A stretch of DNA of 64,000 bases from Stenotrophomonas maltophilia D457. Lineage in GTDB: Bacteria > Pseudomonadota > Gammaproteobacteria > Xanthomonadales > Xanthomonadaceae. The stretch spans positions 4,125,001 to 4,189,000 of the forward strand of contig NC_017671.1 in the NCBI RefSeq assembly GCF_000284595.1. Direction: 5' to 3'. Made by a program: the position numbers and the translations under genes. Positions 44,641 through 53,368 of the stretch are shown in pieces. A model generated the notes under the pieces. That model ran no database searches, was not told the origin of the DNA, and saw only the letters and a list, made by a program, of their open reading frames with translations. Position 1 is the stretch's first letter, and every line of letters starts with the position of its first letter.

Positions 44641-47172
44641 TCAGGCCGCGCGGCGTGCCACGGCCGCCGGCTCGGCCTGCAGGCGGAAGCGCGACACCGC
44701 CACCGCCAGCTGCTCGGCCTGCTCCTCCATCGCGCGCGCGGCGGCACTGGCTTCCTCCACCAGCGAGGCGTTCTGCTGGGTGGTTTCGTCCATCTGCACC
44801 ACAGTCTGGTTGACCTGCTCGATGCCGGCCGATTGTTCGCGCGACGCGGCCGAGATCTCGGCCATGATCTCGTTGACCCGACCGACCTGACCGACGATGT
44901 CCTGCATGGTGCGCCCCGCGCCGTGCACCAGCTGCGCACCGGCACCGACCTGGGCCACCGAGGCGTCGATCAGCTCCTTGATCTCCTTCGCAGCACCCGC
45001 CGAACGCTGCGCCAACGCGCGCACTTCACTGGCAACCACGGCGAAGCCACGGCCCTGCTCACCGGCGCGCGCCGCTTCCACTGCTGCGTTCAACGCCAGG
45101 ATGTTGGTCTGGAACGCAATCCCATCGATCACCGAGATGATCTCGGCGATGCGCTGCGAAGACGCCTCGATCTGCTCCATGGTGTGCACCACCTGGCTGA
45201 CCACCTGGCCGCCTTCGCTGGCCACGCCCGCCGCGGAACCGGCCAGCGCGTTGGCCTGCAGCGCGTGGTCGGCGTTCTGGCGCACGGTGGAGGTCAGTTC
45301 TTCCATCGACGCGGCGGTTTCTTCCAGGTTGGCAGCCTGCTGTTCGGTACGGCGCGACAGGTCGCTGTTGCCGGCAGCGATCTCACCGGCGGCCAGGCGG
45401 ATGCTGGCTGCCGACTGCTGGATCTGGCCGACGATCTGGGTCAGGTGCTGCACGGTGCTGTTGGCATCGTCGCGCATCACCGCAAACACCCCATGGAAGT
45501 CACCCTGCATGCGGGTACTGAGGTCACCGCCGGCGATCGCGCGCAGCAGCGTCGACAGTGCGGCCAGGTTGTGGTCGCTGACTTCCATCATGGTGTTGAG
45601 GGTCTCCACCATGCGGCGGAAATCGTGGTCGAAGCGCAGTGCATCACCGCGCACGGCGAAGTCACCGGCGGCGGCCGCAGCGGCAAGCTGCTGGATCTGC
45701 TCGTTGATCGCGGCCAGGTTGCGCTTGGTGGTCGCCATCGCAGCGGTGAACACCGCCTTCTCGCCCGGCAGTGCTTCCATGTCCACGCTGAGGTCGCCGA
45801 CGGCATAGCGCTGCATCACTTCAACCAGGCGCTGGGTGATCGCGTTGCTGGAGGCCACCAGCTGGTTGCTGTCGGCCACCATGCGGCCGTACTCGCCCGG
45901 GAACGCCGCGGCATCCATGCGGTAGCTGAGTTCACCGGCATCGTGGCGGCGCGCCATTTCGGCCTGCGCAGCCATCACCGCCTGCAGCTGGCCGCGCATG
46001 CCCTGCATCGCGTCCAGCAGGCGCCCCACTTCGTCGTTGCTGCGCGCAGGCAGGATGCTGTCCAGCTTGCCGGCGGCGACGTCACCGGCCACGCGCACCG
46101 CTTCGGCCAGCGGGCGGATCGCCAGGCGGCGCAGCAGTATGTAGACACCGGCGCTGAGGGTCAGCGCGGCGATCACGCCGACCAGCAGGGTCAGCCACAG
46201 CAGCTGGCGCGCTTCGGCCACGATCACCGCATGCGGCATCACCACGCCCAGCGCGAAGCGCTGCGGGGCATCGCCCACGCGCAGCGGCACATACACGCGC
46301 ACGTTGCCGGCCGCATCGGGGCTGAAGGCCTCGAAGGGGCGGTCGGCGGCGATCTCGGCCAGCATGCTGCGGGTCAGTGCGTCGTTGCGAGGCTTGCCGA
46401 TTTCGGCGGCATTGGCCGAGGCCAGCACCACGCCCTTCGGCGACAGCAGTTCGACGCGGCCGGCCCCCATCGGCTTCAGCGTGGCCAGGTGCTTCTGCAA
46501 CGCTGCCAGCGAGAAGTCGACGGTGAAGACACCGAGGAACCTGTCGTTCTCGATGATCGGCGTGCTCAGCGTACTCATCAGCACCTGCTGCCCGGCGATG
46601 TCATACGCATACGGTTCGCTCACTTTCGGCAGCTTGTCGCGGCTGGGCACCATGTACCAGTCACCGGAACCGCTGGCGGTCTCGGTGTAATCGGTCATCA
46701 CCGACTGCTGCGGCTTGCCCTCCTGCCAGGCCCAGTAGCTCATGTAGCGGCCGGTGGCATCGTGCGCCTCGGTGTTGACGAACTCGGCATCCTTGCCGTC
46801 GAAGGCATCGGGCTCCCACATGGTGCTCTTGCCCAGCCATTCGGGATGGGCGCGCAGCTGCTCGCCCAGCACCGCCGCCAGGCTGGCGCGGTCGGGCACG
46901 TCACCACGGGCGCGCTGGGCCAGCACGCCTTCAACCATGGCATCGTTGCTGGCAAAGGCGGTGCCCAGATCGGCCGCCACCTGGCGCGCCTCAGCGGTCG
47001 CCTCGCTGGTCATGGTCTGGCGCGAGGCGCTGATAAGGCTGGCGCTGGCCTGTCGGTAGATCAGGAACGCGGTCAGGCCGAAGCACAGCAGCGCGATCGC
47101 GGCGGTGCCCAGCATCAGCTTGTGGGCGATGCTGCCCGGGCGGCGGGCAGCGGCGGAACGGGAAGAAGGCAT
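44641..47172 (-). CDS. Methyl-accepting chemotaxis protein with dCache sensor
   Basis: An 843-residue transmembrane chemoreceptor. First helix at about 20-43, then a large periplasmic dCache-like domain (about 45-300, with WEPDAFDGKDAEFVNTEAHDATGRYMSYW and PYAYDIAGQQVLMSTLSTPI), a second helix (about 315-340), HAMP (about 340-395), a long linker, and a signalling domain. The hairpin tip, FQTNILALNAAVEAARAGEQGRGFAVVASEVRALAQRSA, is intact. The C-terminus lacks the CheR-tethering NWETF pentapeptide. The sensor shape suggests amino acids or organic acids as ligands, without direct proof. Confidence 0.93.
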   Translation of the reverse strand: MPSSRSAAARRPGSIAHKLMLGTAAIALLCFGLTAFLIYRQASASLISASRQTMTSEATAEARQVAADLGTAFASNDAMVEGVLAQRARGDVPDRASLAAVLGEQLRAHPEWLGKSTMWEPDAFDGKDAEFVNTEAHDATGRYMSYWAWQEGKPQQSVMTDYTETASGSGDWYMVPSRDKLPKVSEPYAYDIAGQQVLMSTLSTPIIENDRFLGVFTVDFSLAALQKHLATLKPMGAGRVELLSPKGVVLASANAAEIGKPRNDALTRSMLAEIAADRPFEAFSPDAAGNVRVYVPLRVGDAPQRFALGVVMPHAVIVAEARQLLWLTLLVGVIAALTLSAGVYILLRRLAIRPLAEAVRVAGDVAAGKLDSILPARSNDEVGRLLDAMQGMRGQLQAVMAAQAEMARRHDAGELSYRMDAAAFPGEYGRMVADSNQLVASSNAITQRLVEVMQRYAVGDLSVDMEALPGEKAVFTAAMATTKRNLAAINEQIQQLAAAAAAGDFAVRGDALRFDHDFRRMVETLNTMMEVSDHNLAALSTLLRAIAGGDLSTRMQGDFHGVFAVMRDDANSTVQHLTQIVGQIQQSAASIRLAAGEIAAGNSDLSRRTEQQAANLEETAASMEELTSTVRQNADHALQANALAGSAAGVASEGGQVVSQVVHTMEQIEASSQRIAEIISVIDGIAFQTNILALNAAVEAARAGEQGRGFAVVASEVRALAQRSAGAAKEIKELIDASVAQVGAGAQLVHGAGRTMQDIVGQVGRVNEIMAEISAASREQSAGIEQVNQTVVQMDETTQQNASLVEEASAAARAMEEQAEQLAVAVSRFRLQAEPAAVARRAA

Positions 47173-47383
47173 GGGAGGGTCCGCAAGGCAGTTCAGGACG
47201 ACCGGCACCACGAAGGCACCGCGCAGGCGCGCGATCCGTCGCGCAGGCCACCGGCCGCCGGGCGGGCCCGGCGCTGGAAGCGCACCGGGTTAGCGGCCGC
47301 CCGCCAACGAGGTTGAGGCGACCGGCCTGCACATTCCTGAATCTGCTCAGGGTCGGGTCAGCCACCCGTCCGTCGCGATGGCC

Positions 47384-48286
47384 TCACTCGGCCACGCGGT
47401 CCTTGATCCACTGCGCGCGCGGCAGTACCTCGATGCTGCCGACGGCATACTGCTGCAGCACGTCGTCCGGCCCGAAGCACGGTTGCCAGCCCAGCTCACT
47501 GCGCAGGCGGGCACTGTCGTAGACACGGTCGATGCTCAATGGCAGCGGCCAGCCACGGCGTTCGAACTCGGCCAGCAGCTGCGGCGCGCGACGGGCCAGC
47601 ACGCTGCGCGGGTGGGTGGCCAGTTCCAGGCAGTCCTCGCGCCGGAACGGCGTCGGTGCGCAGGCGAGATAGCGGGCGAATCGGGCGCCTTCGTCGAGCA
47701 GCAGTGCAGCGTGTGCGCTGGCCACATCGCGGGCGTCGATGCCGCGATGCAGGCGGAACATCGCCATGCGCTCGGGCGGTTCCGGGAAGCACCGGCCCAT
47801 GCGCAGCACGCGAACGCTGAAGCCCGGCGTGGCGGCAGCTTCAGCCAGGGTCTCGGCCTGCAGCTTGGTGCGATGGTAGATCGTGCGCGGCAGTGGCTCG
47901 GTGTCTTCGTCGATCCAACGGCAGCCACCGGCTACCACGGCATGGCCGTACAGCGCGGTGGTGCTGGTCAGCACGAAACGCCGTGCGCCGGCTTCGCGTG
48001 CGGCCTGCAGCAGGTGCGCGGTTGCCTCCACGTTGATCTGCTGGAATACCGCGTCCGGCACCAGGCCGACATGCGGAGCATGCAGGGCCGCGGTATGGAT
48101 GACCGCGTCCACGCCCTGCACCGCACGCGTGACCGCCTGGCGATCGGTGACATCGGCAATGATGCGCGTGGTGGCGAACGGGCTGCGGTCCAGCCCCACC
48201 ACTTCGTGGGCGGCCGCCAACGCACCGAAGATCGCGCGCCCGATGCGCCCGGAACTGCCGGTCAACAGAATCTTCATTGAGTCCAT
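47384..48286 (-). CDS. NAD(P)-dependent epimerase/dehydratase, extended SDR family
   Basis: A 300-residue extended short-chain dehydrogenase. The dinucleotide motif is MKILLTGSSGRIGRAIFGAL, followed by DVTD, VIHTAALHAP and the catalytic set: Ser in LTSTTALYGH and Tyr/Lys in YHRTK. The C-terminal half would bind a sugar nucleotide or related substrate. A start three codons downstream (MKILLTG) is equally possible. The region between this gene and the chemotaxis receptor (211 bp) holds nothing clear. Substrate unknown. Confidence 0.88.
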   Translation of the reverse strand: MDSMKILLTGSSGRIGRAIFGALAAAHEVVGLDRSPFATTRIIADVTDRQAVTRAVQGVDAVIHTAALHAPHVGLVPDAVFQQINVEATAHLLQAAREAGARRFVLTSTTALYGHAVVAGGCRWIDEDTEPLPRTIYHRTKLQAETLAEAAATPGFSVRVLRMGRCFPEPPERMAMFRLHRGIDARDVASAHAALLLDEGARFARYLACAPTPFRREDCLELATHPRSVLARRAPQLLAEFERRGWPLPLSIDRVYDSARLRSELGWQPCFGPDDVLQQYAVGSIEVLPRAQWIKDRVAE

Positions 48287-48375
48287 TCACTCGAAGCGCC
48301 CGGGAACTACCGGGATGCTTCGATTCTAGGCATGCATTCGCGCATCTGCGATAGGACAGCCATGCAATCGTGCGT

Positions 48376-49290
48376 TCATCTTGACGACTTCGCAGGCGCC
48401 AGCAGTTGCCGCGCGATGAACAGCGGATCGTCGCCGCCGGCCACATCAGGCCTCACGCCGGTGCCTTCCCAGTTGCCGCCGGTGCGCAGATTGATCGGTT
48501 GCCGGTCGGGAATGCTGATCTGATAGCCATCGGGCAGCAGCACAGGATCACCAAACATATGCGCGGCACCGCCACTGCGCGTGCCGACAATGCGCGCGCG
48601 GCCCAGGGCCTGCAGCGAATAGGCGACGAACTCGGCCGCCGAACCGGTACGCCGGTCGATCAGCACCACCAGCGGCTTCAGGTACACAGGCAGGCTGGCA
48701 GGCGGCAGCGGTACCGGCGTGCGCCGGCCACGCTGGTCCAGCTGCTGCACCGCGCCGATCTTCGCGTCCAGCAGCGTGCGCACCAGCAGGTCGGCACTTG
48801 CATCGTCGCCTCCCCCGTTCTGGCGCAGATCCAGCACCAGGCCATCGGTGTCGGCCAGCAGCGTGAAGGCCGCAGCGAACTTCGGCCGCGCCAGATCCAG
48901 CGGGTAAAAAGTACTCAACCGCAGGTAGCCAATGTTGCCTTCCAGCACCCGCACCTCGCGCACACCGGCACCATTGCTGCGGGCATCGGCACGCCAGGCC
49001 ATCAACCAGTCGTCCTGGCCGGCAGCTGCGTCCACGCGCTCAACGTGGAAGTGGCCATCGAACATGTCCAGGTCCTGGTTCAGGCGTGCGCTGAACGCAG
49101 CAGGATCCGAACAACTGTCCGCATAGCGCTGCTGCGCCGACCAGCTGCGCAGGGCATCGGCGATGCGGGCGGCCTCCGCCTCGTCCAGGTACTGCGCCTG
49201 CACGGCGCTGGCGGCCGCCTGCAGCACCGCATCCTGCGCCGGGCAGGCCGTCGCCAGCAGCGCGCCGAGCATCCAGGAGACCACCATCAT
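48376..49290 (-). CDS. S41-family peptidase (C-terminal processing protease-like), secreted
   Basis: A 304-residue protein with signal peptide MMVVSWMLGALLATACPAQ. The S41 core is seen as GNIGYLRLSTFYPL, DTDGLVLDLRQNGGGDDASADLLVR, and VVLIDRRTGSAAEFVAYSLQALGRARIVGTRSGGAA, with the nucleophile Ser in GSAAEF and a Gly-rich oxyanion loop. No PDZ domain is present, unlike CtpA/Prc. The start was chosen at the MM pair because upstream codons fall in the operator palindrome. It diverges from a MarR regulator that shares the 22-bp operator, so it is probably its target. Confidence 0.85.
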   Translation of the reverse strand: MMVVSWMLGALLATACPAQDAVLQAAASAVQAQYLDEAEAARIADALRSWSAQQRYADSCSDPAAFSARLNQDLDMFDGHFHVERVDAAAGQDDWLMAWRADARSNGAGVREVRVLEGNIGYLRLSTFYPLDLARPKFAAAFTLLADTDGLVLDLRQNGGGDDASADLLVRTLLDAKIGAVQQLDQRGRRTPVPLPPASLPVYLKPLVVLIDRRTGSAAEFVAYSLQALGRARIVGTRSGGAAHMFGDPVLLPDGYQISIPDRQPINLRTGGNWEGTGVRPDVAGGDDPLFIARQLLAPAKSSR

Positions 49291-49305
49291 CCACCCCGCA
49301 TTGAG

Positions 49306-49327
49306 GATATATAAGCGCTTATATATC
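49306..49327. promoter_or_regulatory. 22-bp perfect palindromic operator (MarR type)
   Basis: GATATATAAGC and its exact complement GCTTATATATC form a perfect 22-bp palindrome centred between the divergent S41-peptidase and MarR starts (15 and 9 bp away). The AT-rich dyad in a GC-rich genome and the position between both starts fit autorepression by the MarR protein. Confidence 0.8.
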
Positions 49328-49336
49328 ATCCCGCTC

Positions 49337-49801
49337 ATGGATCTCCAACACGCCACACTGGGTACCCTGCTGCGCGCCCTGCTCGACCAGCTGGACCCGG
49401 CCGTCGAGCAGGCCTACCGGCACCTGCAACTGGACTACCGGCCGCGCTACACGCCGGTGCTGCGCACGCTGATGGCGCAGGGCCCCTGCCGGATCAAGGA
49501 CCTCGCGCTGGCCTGCGGGCTCAGCCATTCGGCGCTCAGCCAGACCGTGGCGGCGATGGTGCGCGATGGTTGGCTGCACACTGCCAATGGTGACGACGGG
49601 CGCGAACGCATCCTGCAGTTGAGCCCGCGCGCGCAGCGCGCGATGCCCGTGCTGCAGGCGCAATGGCAGGCCACCGCAGTGGCGGCACGCAGCCTCGATG
49701 CCGATCTGGGGCAGTCGCTGGAGCAGGTGCTGCGCAAAGCACTGGTGGCGCTCGAACAACGGCCCTTCGCACAGCGGCTGCAGGACGCCCGCCGGCGCTG
49801 A
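49337..49801 (+). CDS. MarR-family transcriptional regulator
   Basis: A 154-residue winged-helix regulator. The DNA-binding part is RYTPVLRTLMAQGPCRIKDLALACGLSHSALSQTVAAMVRDGWLHTANGDDGRERILQLSPRAQ, with helices and wing in the usual order. N- and C-terminal helices (1-40 and 105-154) form the dimer. The ATG lies nine bases after the palindromic operator, so it probably represses itself and the divergent peptidase. The effector is unknown. Confidence 0.9.
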   Translation: MDLQHATLGTLLRALLDQLDPAVEQAYRHLQLDYRPRYTPVLRTLMAQGPCRIKDLALACGLSHSALSQTVAAMVRDGWLHTANGDDGRERILQLSPRAQRAMPVLQAQWQATAVAARSLDADLGQSLEQVLRKALVALEQRPFAQRLQDARRR

Positions 49802-49805
49802 GGCG

Positions 49806-51317
49806 TTACTGCTCTGCAGCCATCTCGATCTCGCTGAGGAAGGTCCAGCTGCCGTTGGCCACGCGCAGCTCCAGCGTGCGGCATTGCGCAGCCAGGGGGG
49901 CTGCATTGCCGAGCACGTACTCCTCTTCGGTCGAGCCCATCACGCCGGACTGGGTGAAGGGTGCCGACAGCGTGCCGATGGTTACGGCGGCAGTTCCGGG
50001 CTCGGCGCACATCACCTCCACCGAAGTCGGCGTGACGATGCCCCAGGCCGGGCGGGTCATCGTATGCAGGCCGATCCAGTCCACCCGTCGGCGCTGGCCC
50101 AGGTCGATGGTGATGCTGACGTTGCCGTGCACGCCTACCCAGCCCGCGTCCATCGGATTGCGCGGGTCGCCTACCCGGCGGTCGAACAGCTCATGGCCGC
50201 TGCCGTCGGGATAGCTGGTCGCCGGCGCCACGCTGTAGTGATAGGTGGTCTGCACCGGATCGACGAGGTACGAGGCACCCAACCCGTACAACCCGCGATA
50301 GGTGTTCATCATCCGCGGCGCCTCGCCGTAGCCCTGGCCGGGGCCGACCACTTCGGACAGGTGGTACTGGTTGAGCCAGGCAACGCGCTTGCCAGCCGAA
50401 CGCGCGCTCCACAACTGCTGGTTGATGCGCTGCACCGACGCCGACCGGTATGCACCGGACAGGCCGTTACCGGTATCAAGGAACAGCGGGCTGCCATGGT
50501 TGAACAGCTCGATGTCGGCCCACACAGCGCTGGCGCCCAGCTGCGCCGACAACGCCTGGTAGTACTGCTCGGTGGAATAGCCCGGTCGATCCCACTGGAA
50601 CAGTTTCGCGTGCGACGCCGCGCCGATGCCGTCCTGCCAGATCTGCACGTCGACCCCCGTGGCAGAGCGAAACCGTAGCGCAGCACTGGCCACGCTGGCC
50701 GGGTCGACGCTGGAGGATGCCAGATAGGGCGCCACCATCACCGGCCTGGATGGCGTCGCCGCTTTCAGTGTGGAAACGATTGAACGATAGAACGACGCAC
50801 GCTCGGCCGGTACCTGCGCGGGCTCATCGGTGATGTACCAGCCGGCGAATGCCGGATGCATCGCGTACTGCTGGGCCAGCTGCGCCATCGACTGCGCTGC
50901 GTCCTGCGCCACCGCTGCAGCGTTCGAGCCCTGCCAGAACGCCGCACACTGGCCCGAACTGTAGGTGGTGCCGACCACGACCTTCATCCCACGCGCTGCG
51001 GCCGCGTCCAGCACCGTGCCCAGCTTGGCCAGGAAGCCGGCGATCCATTCGAAATCCTGCGCGCTGCTGGCGCAGCCCACGCCGGCACGGGTGGCGCGGG
51101 TCTGGCCGATGATGAGCGTGTCGTTGCCCAGGTCCCGCAGTTCGTCGAGGAACAGCGGCAGCTGCGCCGCTGGCAGCTGCTCATCGGTGGACGAGTAACC
51201 GAAGTGAACGAAACTGCCGCTCAGCAGCGCAGTGTCCGCATGGGCCGGTGCAGCGCAGGCCAGCAGTACAAGCCATCCGAATCTGTTCACGGCGTCCTTT
51301 CCTGTCTGGGCGGTCAT
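49806..51317 (-). CDS. Secreted DUF4434-family TIM-barrel protein
   Basis: A 503-residue protein with a signal peptide (LVLLACAAPAHA). The first two thirds form a barrel-like repeat of strands and helices resembling glycoside hydrolases (LLSGSFVHFGYSSTDEQLP, MKVVVGTTYSSGQC, FAGWYITDEPAQVP, VDVQIWQDGIGA, VWADIELFNHGSPLF). Acidic residues stand at strand ends (DEP, ADIELF). The C-terminal third (DRRVGDPRNPMDAGWVGVHGNVSITIDLGQRRRVDWIGLHT) looks like a discoidin-type sugar-binding domain. A role in cleaving or binding an extracellular glycan is plausible but unproved. It stands alone between a MarR gene and the KGG gene. Confidence 0.75.
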   Translation of the reverse strand: MTAQTGKDAVNRFGWLVLLACAAPAHADTALLSGSFVHFGYSSTDEQLPAAQLPLFLDELRDLGNDTLIIGQTRATRAGVGCASSAQDFEWIAGFLAKLGTVLDAAAARGMKVVVGTTYSSGQCAAFWQGSNAAAVAQDAAQSMAQLAQQYAMHPAFAGWYITDEPAQVPAERASFYRSIVSTLKAATPSRPVMVAPYLASSSVDPASVASAALRFRSATGVDVQIWQDGIGAASHAKLFQWDRPGYSTEQYYQALSAQLGASAVWADIELFNHGSPLFLDTGNGLSGAYRSASVQRINQQLWSARSAGKRVAWLNQYHLSEVVGPGQGYGEAPRMMNTYRGLYGLGASYLVDPVQTTYHYSVAPATSYPDGSGHELFDRRVGDPRNPMDAGWVGVHGNVSITIDLGQRRRVDWIGLHTMTRPAWGIVTPTSVEVMCAEPGTAAVTIGTLSAPFTQSGVMGSTEEEYVLGNAAPLAAQCRTLELRVANGSWTFLSEIEMAAEQ

Positions 51318-51484
51318 CCGCCATGCCGGTCCATCCTAGCCAAGCGGCGCTCATCGCGCAGCGGCGTAGTTGCGCCGTGAAAGCCGGTGCGGCGTGGCGT
51401 GAGGGCAGCACCGCCGGTGCGGACACTGCCTTAGCCGGGCACACGCAAGGATGAGCTCCCCTTCCATGCACCGGGAGCCTTCAC

Positions 51485-51790
51485 ATGGCTGACCAGCATC
51501 ACGGCACCTCCCATCGTGGCTTCGCTTCGATGGACCGGGACAAGCAGCGCGCGATCGCCGCAAAGGGTGGACGCGCCGCGCATGCGTCCGGCAATGCACA
51601 TGAGTTCAGCCCGGCCGAGGCACGCGTGGCAGGCCGCAAGGGCGGCGAGGCGATCAGCCGCAATCGCCAGCACATGGCAGCGATCGGCCGCGAAGGCGGG
51701 CACGCGCGCCACGCCAATGCACGGCAACAGCGGCAGCACGCGGCCGAACCCGCGCCGACGAAGGAAAGGCCGCAACGCCAGCAGGGCTGA
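51485..51790 (+). CDS. KGG-repeat stress-induced protein (Con-10/GsiB type)
   Basis: A 101-residue hydrophilic protein. It contains three spaced KGG-type motifs: IAAKGGRAAHASGNAHEFSPAEA, VAGRKGGEAIS and IGREGGHARHA. Such proteins resemble plant LEA and fungal Con-10 proteins, are unstructured, and protect against desiccation or general stress. Charged and Gln-rich C-terminal residues follow (TKERPQRQQG). It is monocistronic, with 11 bp between its stop and the end of the convergent MFS gene. Confidence 0.9.
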   Translation: MADQHHGTSHRGFASMDRDKQRAIAAKGGRAAHASGNAHEFSPAEARVAGRKGGEAISRNRQHMAAIGREGGHARHANARQQRQHAAEPAPTKERPQRQQG

Positions 51791-51801
51791 CCGCAGCGTG
51801 C

Positions 51802-53274
51802 TCAGGCGCGCCTGCACTGGCGGTACAGGGCGAGCGCCGCCAACAGGGCCAGCACGCCGGCGACAGCCATCGCCCAGCCGAAACCGCTGGCCATCGCGCC
51901 GCGGTACCAGGCCAGTATCTGCGTCCCCGGCAGCAGTGACGACGGCTGCAGGATCAGCGTGCGCGCCTGTGCGGCCACTGCGGGCTGCCCTGCCGCCTGC
52001 GCGGTCGCAGTGAACTGGCGTACCGCGCGCAGGCCCATCAGGCTGCCCAGCAGCGCGATGCCCAGGCTCATGCCCGCCTGGCGCAGCGCGTTCATCGTGG
52101 CCGACGCAATGCCGGCACGCTCGGCCGGTACGCATGACATCACCGCCATGCCGGTCGCAGGTACCGCCAGTCCCATGCCAGTGCCGAGCAGCATCAGCAG
52201 TGCGCTGGCCTGGCCGTGCGCTGTAGTCGGCTCGAACGTGGCAATCGCACACAGCGCCATGCCTGTCATTGCATAGCCCGTCACCAGTGCGGCATGCAGC
52301 CCGAACCACGCCGCCAGACGGCCGAACAGCAGCGACACCACCGCCATCAGCACGAATTGCGGTACCAGCTGCGCACCGGCCTGCGCAGCCCCATGTCCCT
52401 GCGCCTGCTGGAAGAACAGCGACAGGAAGAACAGGCTCGCATAAGCGGTGAATCCAAGCACGAACGAGGCCAGGTTGAGCATGCCGAAACCCGGCTTCGC
52501 CAACAGGTCCAGCGGCAGCAGCGGCCGCGCCACGCGGCGCTCGACCCACGCAAACAGCGCCAGGCCGGATGCTGCGATGCCGAGCGCCAGCAGGGTCGAA
52601 GGTGCCAGCAGGCCGTGCTCGCCGATCGCGATCAGGCCGTAACTGAGTGCACCCAGCGCGACGATGCTGAGCAGCTGCCCGGCCGGGTCCAGCGCGGCGT
52701 GCTGCGGATGCCGTCGCTCAGGAATGCCCCAGGCCCCCAGCGCGAGTGCAAGCAGGCCCAGCGGCAGGTTGATCAGGAAGACGCTGGGCCAACCTGCGCG
52801 CTGCACCAGTTCGCCTCCCAGCAGCGGCCCCAGCACCAGCGCCAGCGCGCTGAACGCCGACCAGCCCCCGATCGCGCGTGCACGCTGGCGCGGATCAGGG
52901 AATGCATGGCTGAGGATCGGCATCGCACTCGGGATCAGCAGGGCGCCGGCCACCCCCTGCACCGCCCGCCCCGCCACCAGTGCGGAAAGACTGCCTGCGC
53001 AGGCACACAGCAGCGAGCCCACGGTGAAGGTCGCCACGCTGAGCAGCCACATGCGGCGGTGGCCATAGCGGTCACCCAGCGGCCCCGCCGACAGCATCAC
53101 TGCGGACAGGGCGATGGCATAGGCGTTGATCACCCACTGCAGCCCGGCCATGTCGGTGTGCAGTGCCTGCTGCAGCGTCGGCAGCGCGACGTTGACGATG
53201 CTGATGTCCAGCGAGGCGAGGAAGGTGCCCAGGTAGGCCGCCAGCACCAGGGCCGGCCGTCGGAAGCGTTGCAT
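51802..53274 (-). CDS. MFS drug efflux transporter, DHA2 (14-helix) family
   Basis: A 490-residue proton-driven exporter. The start ALVLAAYLGTFLASLDISIVNVALPTLQ is the DHA2 hallmark with the Asp in helix 1. The loop GDRYGHRRMW matches motif A, and GPLLGGELVQRAGWPSVFLINLPLG matches motif C. About 14 helices are seen. It is divergent from a TetR gene with two palindromic operators between them, so the pump is probably repressed until a substrate binds the TetR protein. Substrates are likely lipophilic or cationic compounds; not determinable here. Confidence 0.92.
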   Translation of the reverse strand: MQRFRRPALVLAAYLGTFLASLDISIVNVALPTLQQALHTDMAGLQWVINAYAIALSAVMLSAGPLGDRYGHRRMWLLSVATFTVGSLLCACAGSLSALVAGRAVQGVAGALLIPSAMPILSHAFPDPRQRARAIGGWSAFSALALVLGPLLGGELVQRAGWPSVFLINLPLGLLALALGAWGIPERRHPQHAALDPAGQLLSIVALGALSYGLIAIGEHGLLAPSTLLALGIAASGLALFAWVERRVARPLLPLDLLAKPGFGMLNLASFVLGFTAYASLFFLSLFFQQAQGHGAAQAGAQLVPQFVLMAVVSLLFGRLAAWFGLHAALVTGYAMTGMALCAIATFEPTTAHGQASALLMLLGTGMGLAVPATGMAVMSCVPAERAGIASATMNALRQAGMSLGIALLGSLMGLRAVRQFTATAQAAGQPAVAAQARTLILQPSSLLPGTQILAWYRGAMASGFGWAMAVAGVLALLAALALYRQCRRA

Positions 53275-53315
53275 GTGCGGATGCCGGGAGGGAGCGTGCG
53301 CGCATCGTAGTTTGA

Positions 53316-53350
53316 TGACTGACCGTCAGTCAATGACCGGCGGTCAGTCA
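53316..53350. promoter_or_regulatory. Two adjacent TetR-type operators
   Basis: The perfect palindrome TGACTGACCGTCAGTCA (53316-53332) is followed by the near-copy TGACCGGCGGTCAGTCA (53334-53350). Both lie between the MFS gene start (53274) and the TetR gene start (53369). The side-by-side arrangement suggests cooperative binding of two dimers. Confidence 0.85.
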
Positions 53351-53368
53351 TTGCCGGGGGAAGCTAGA

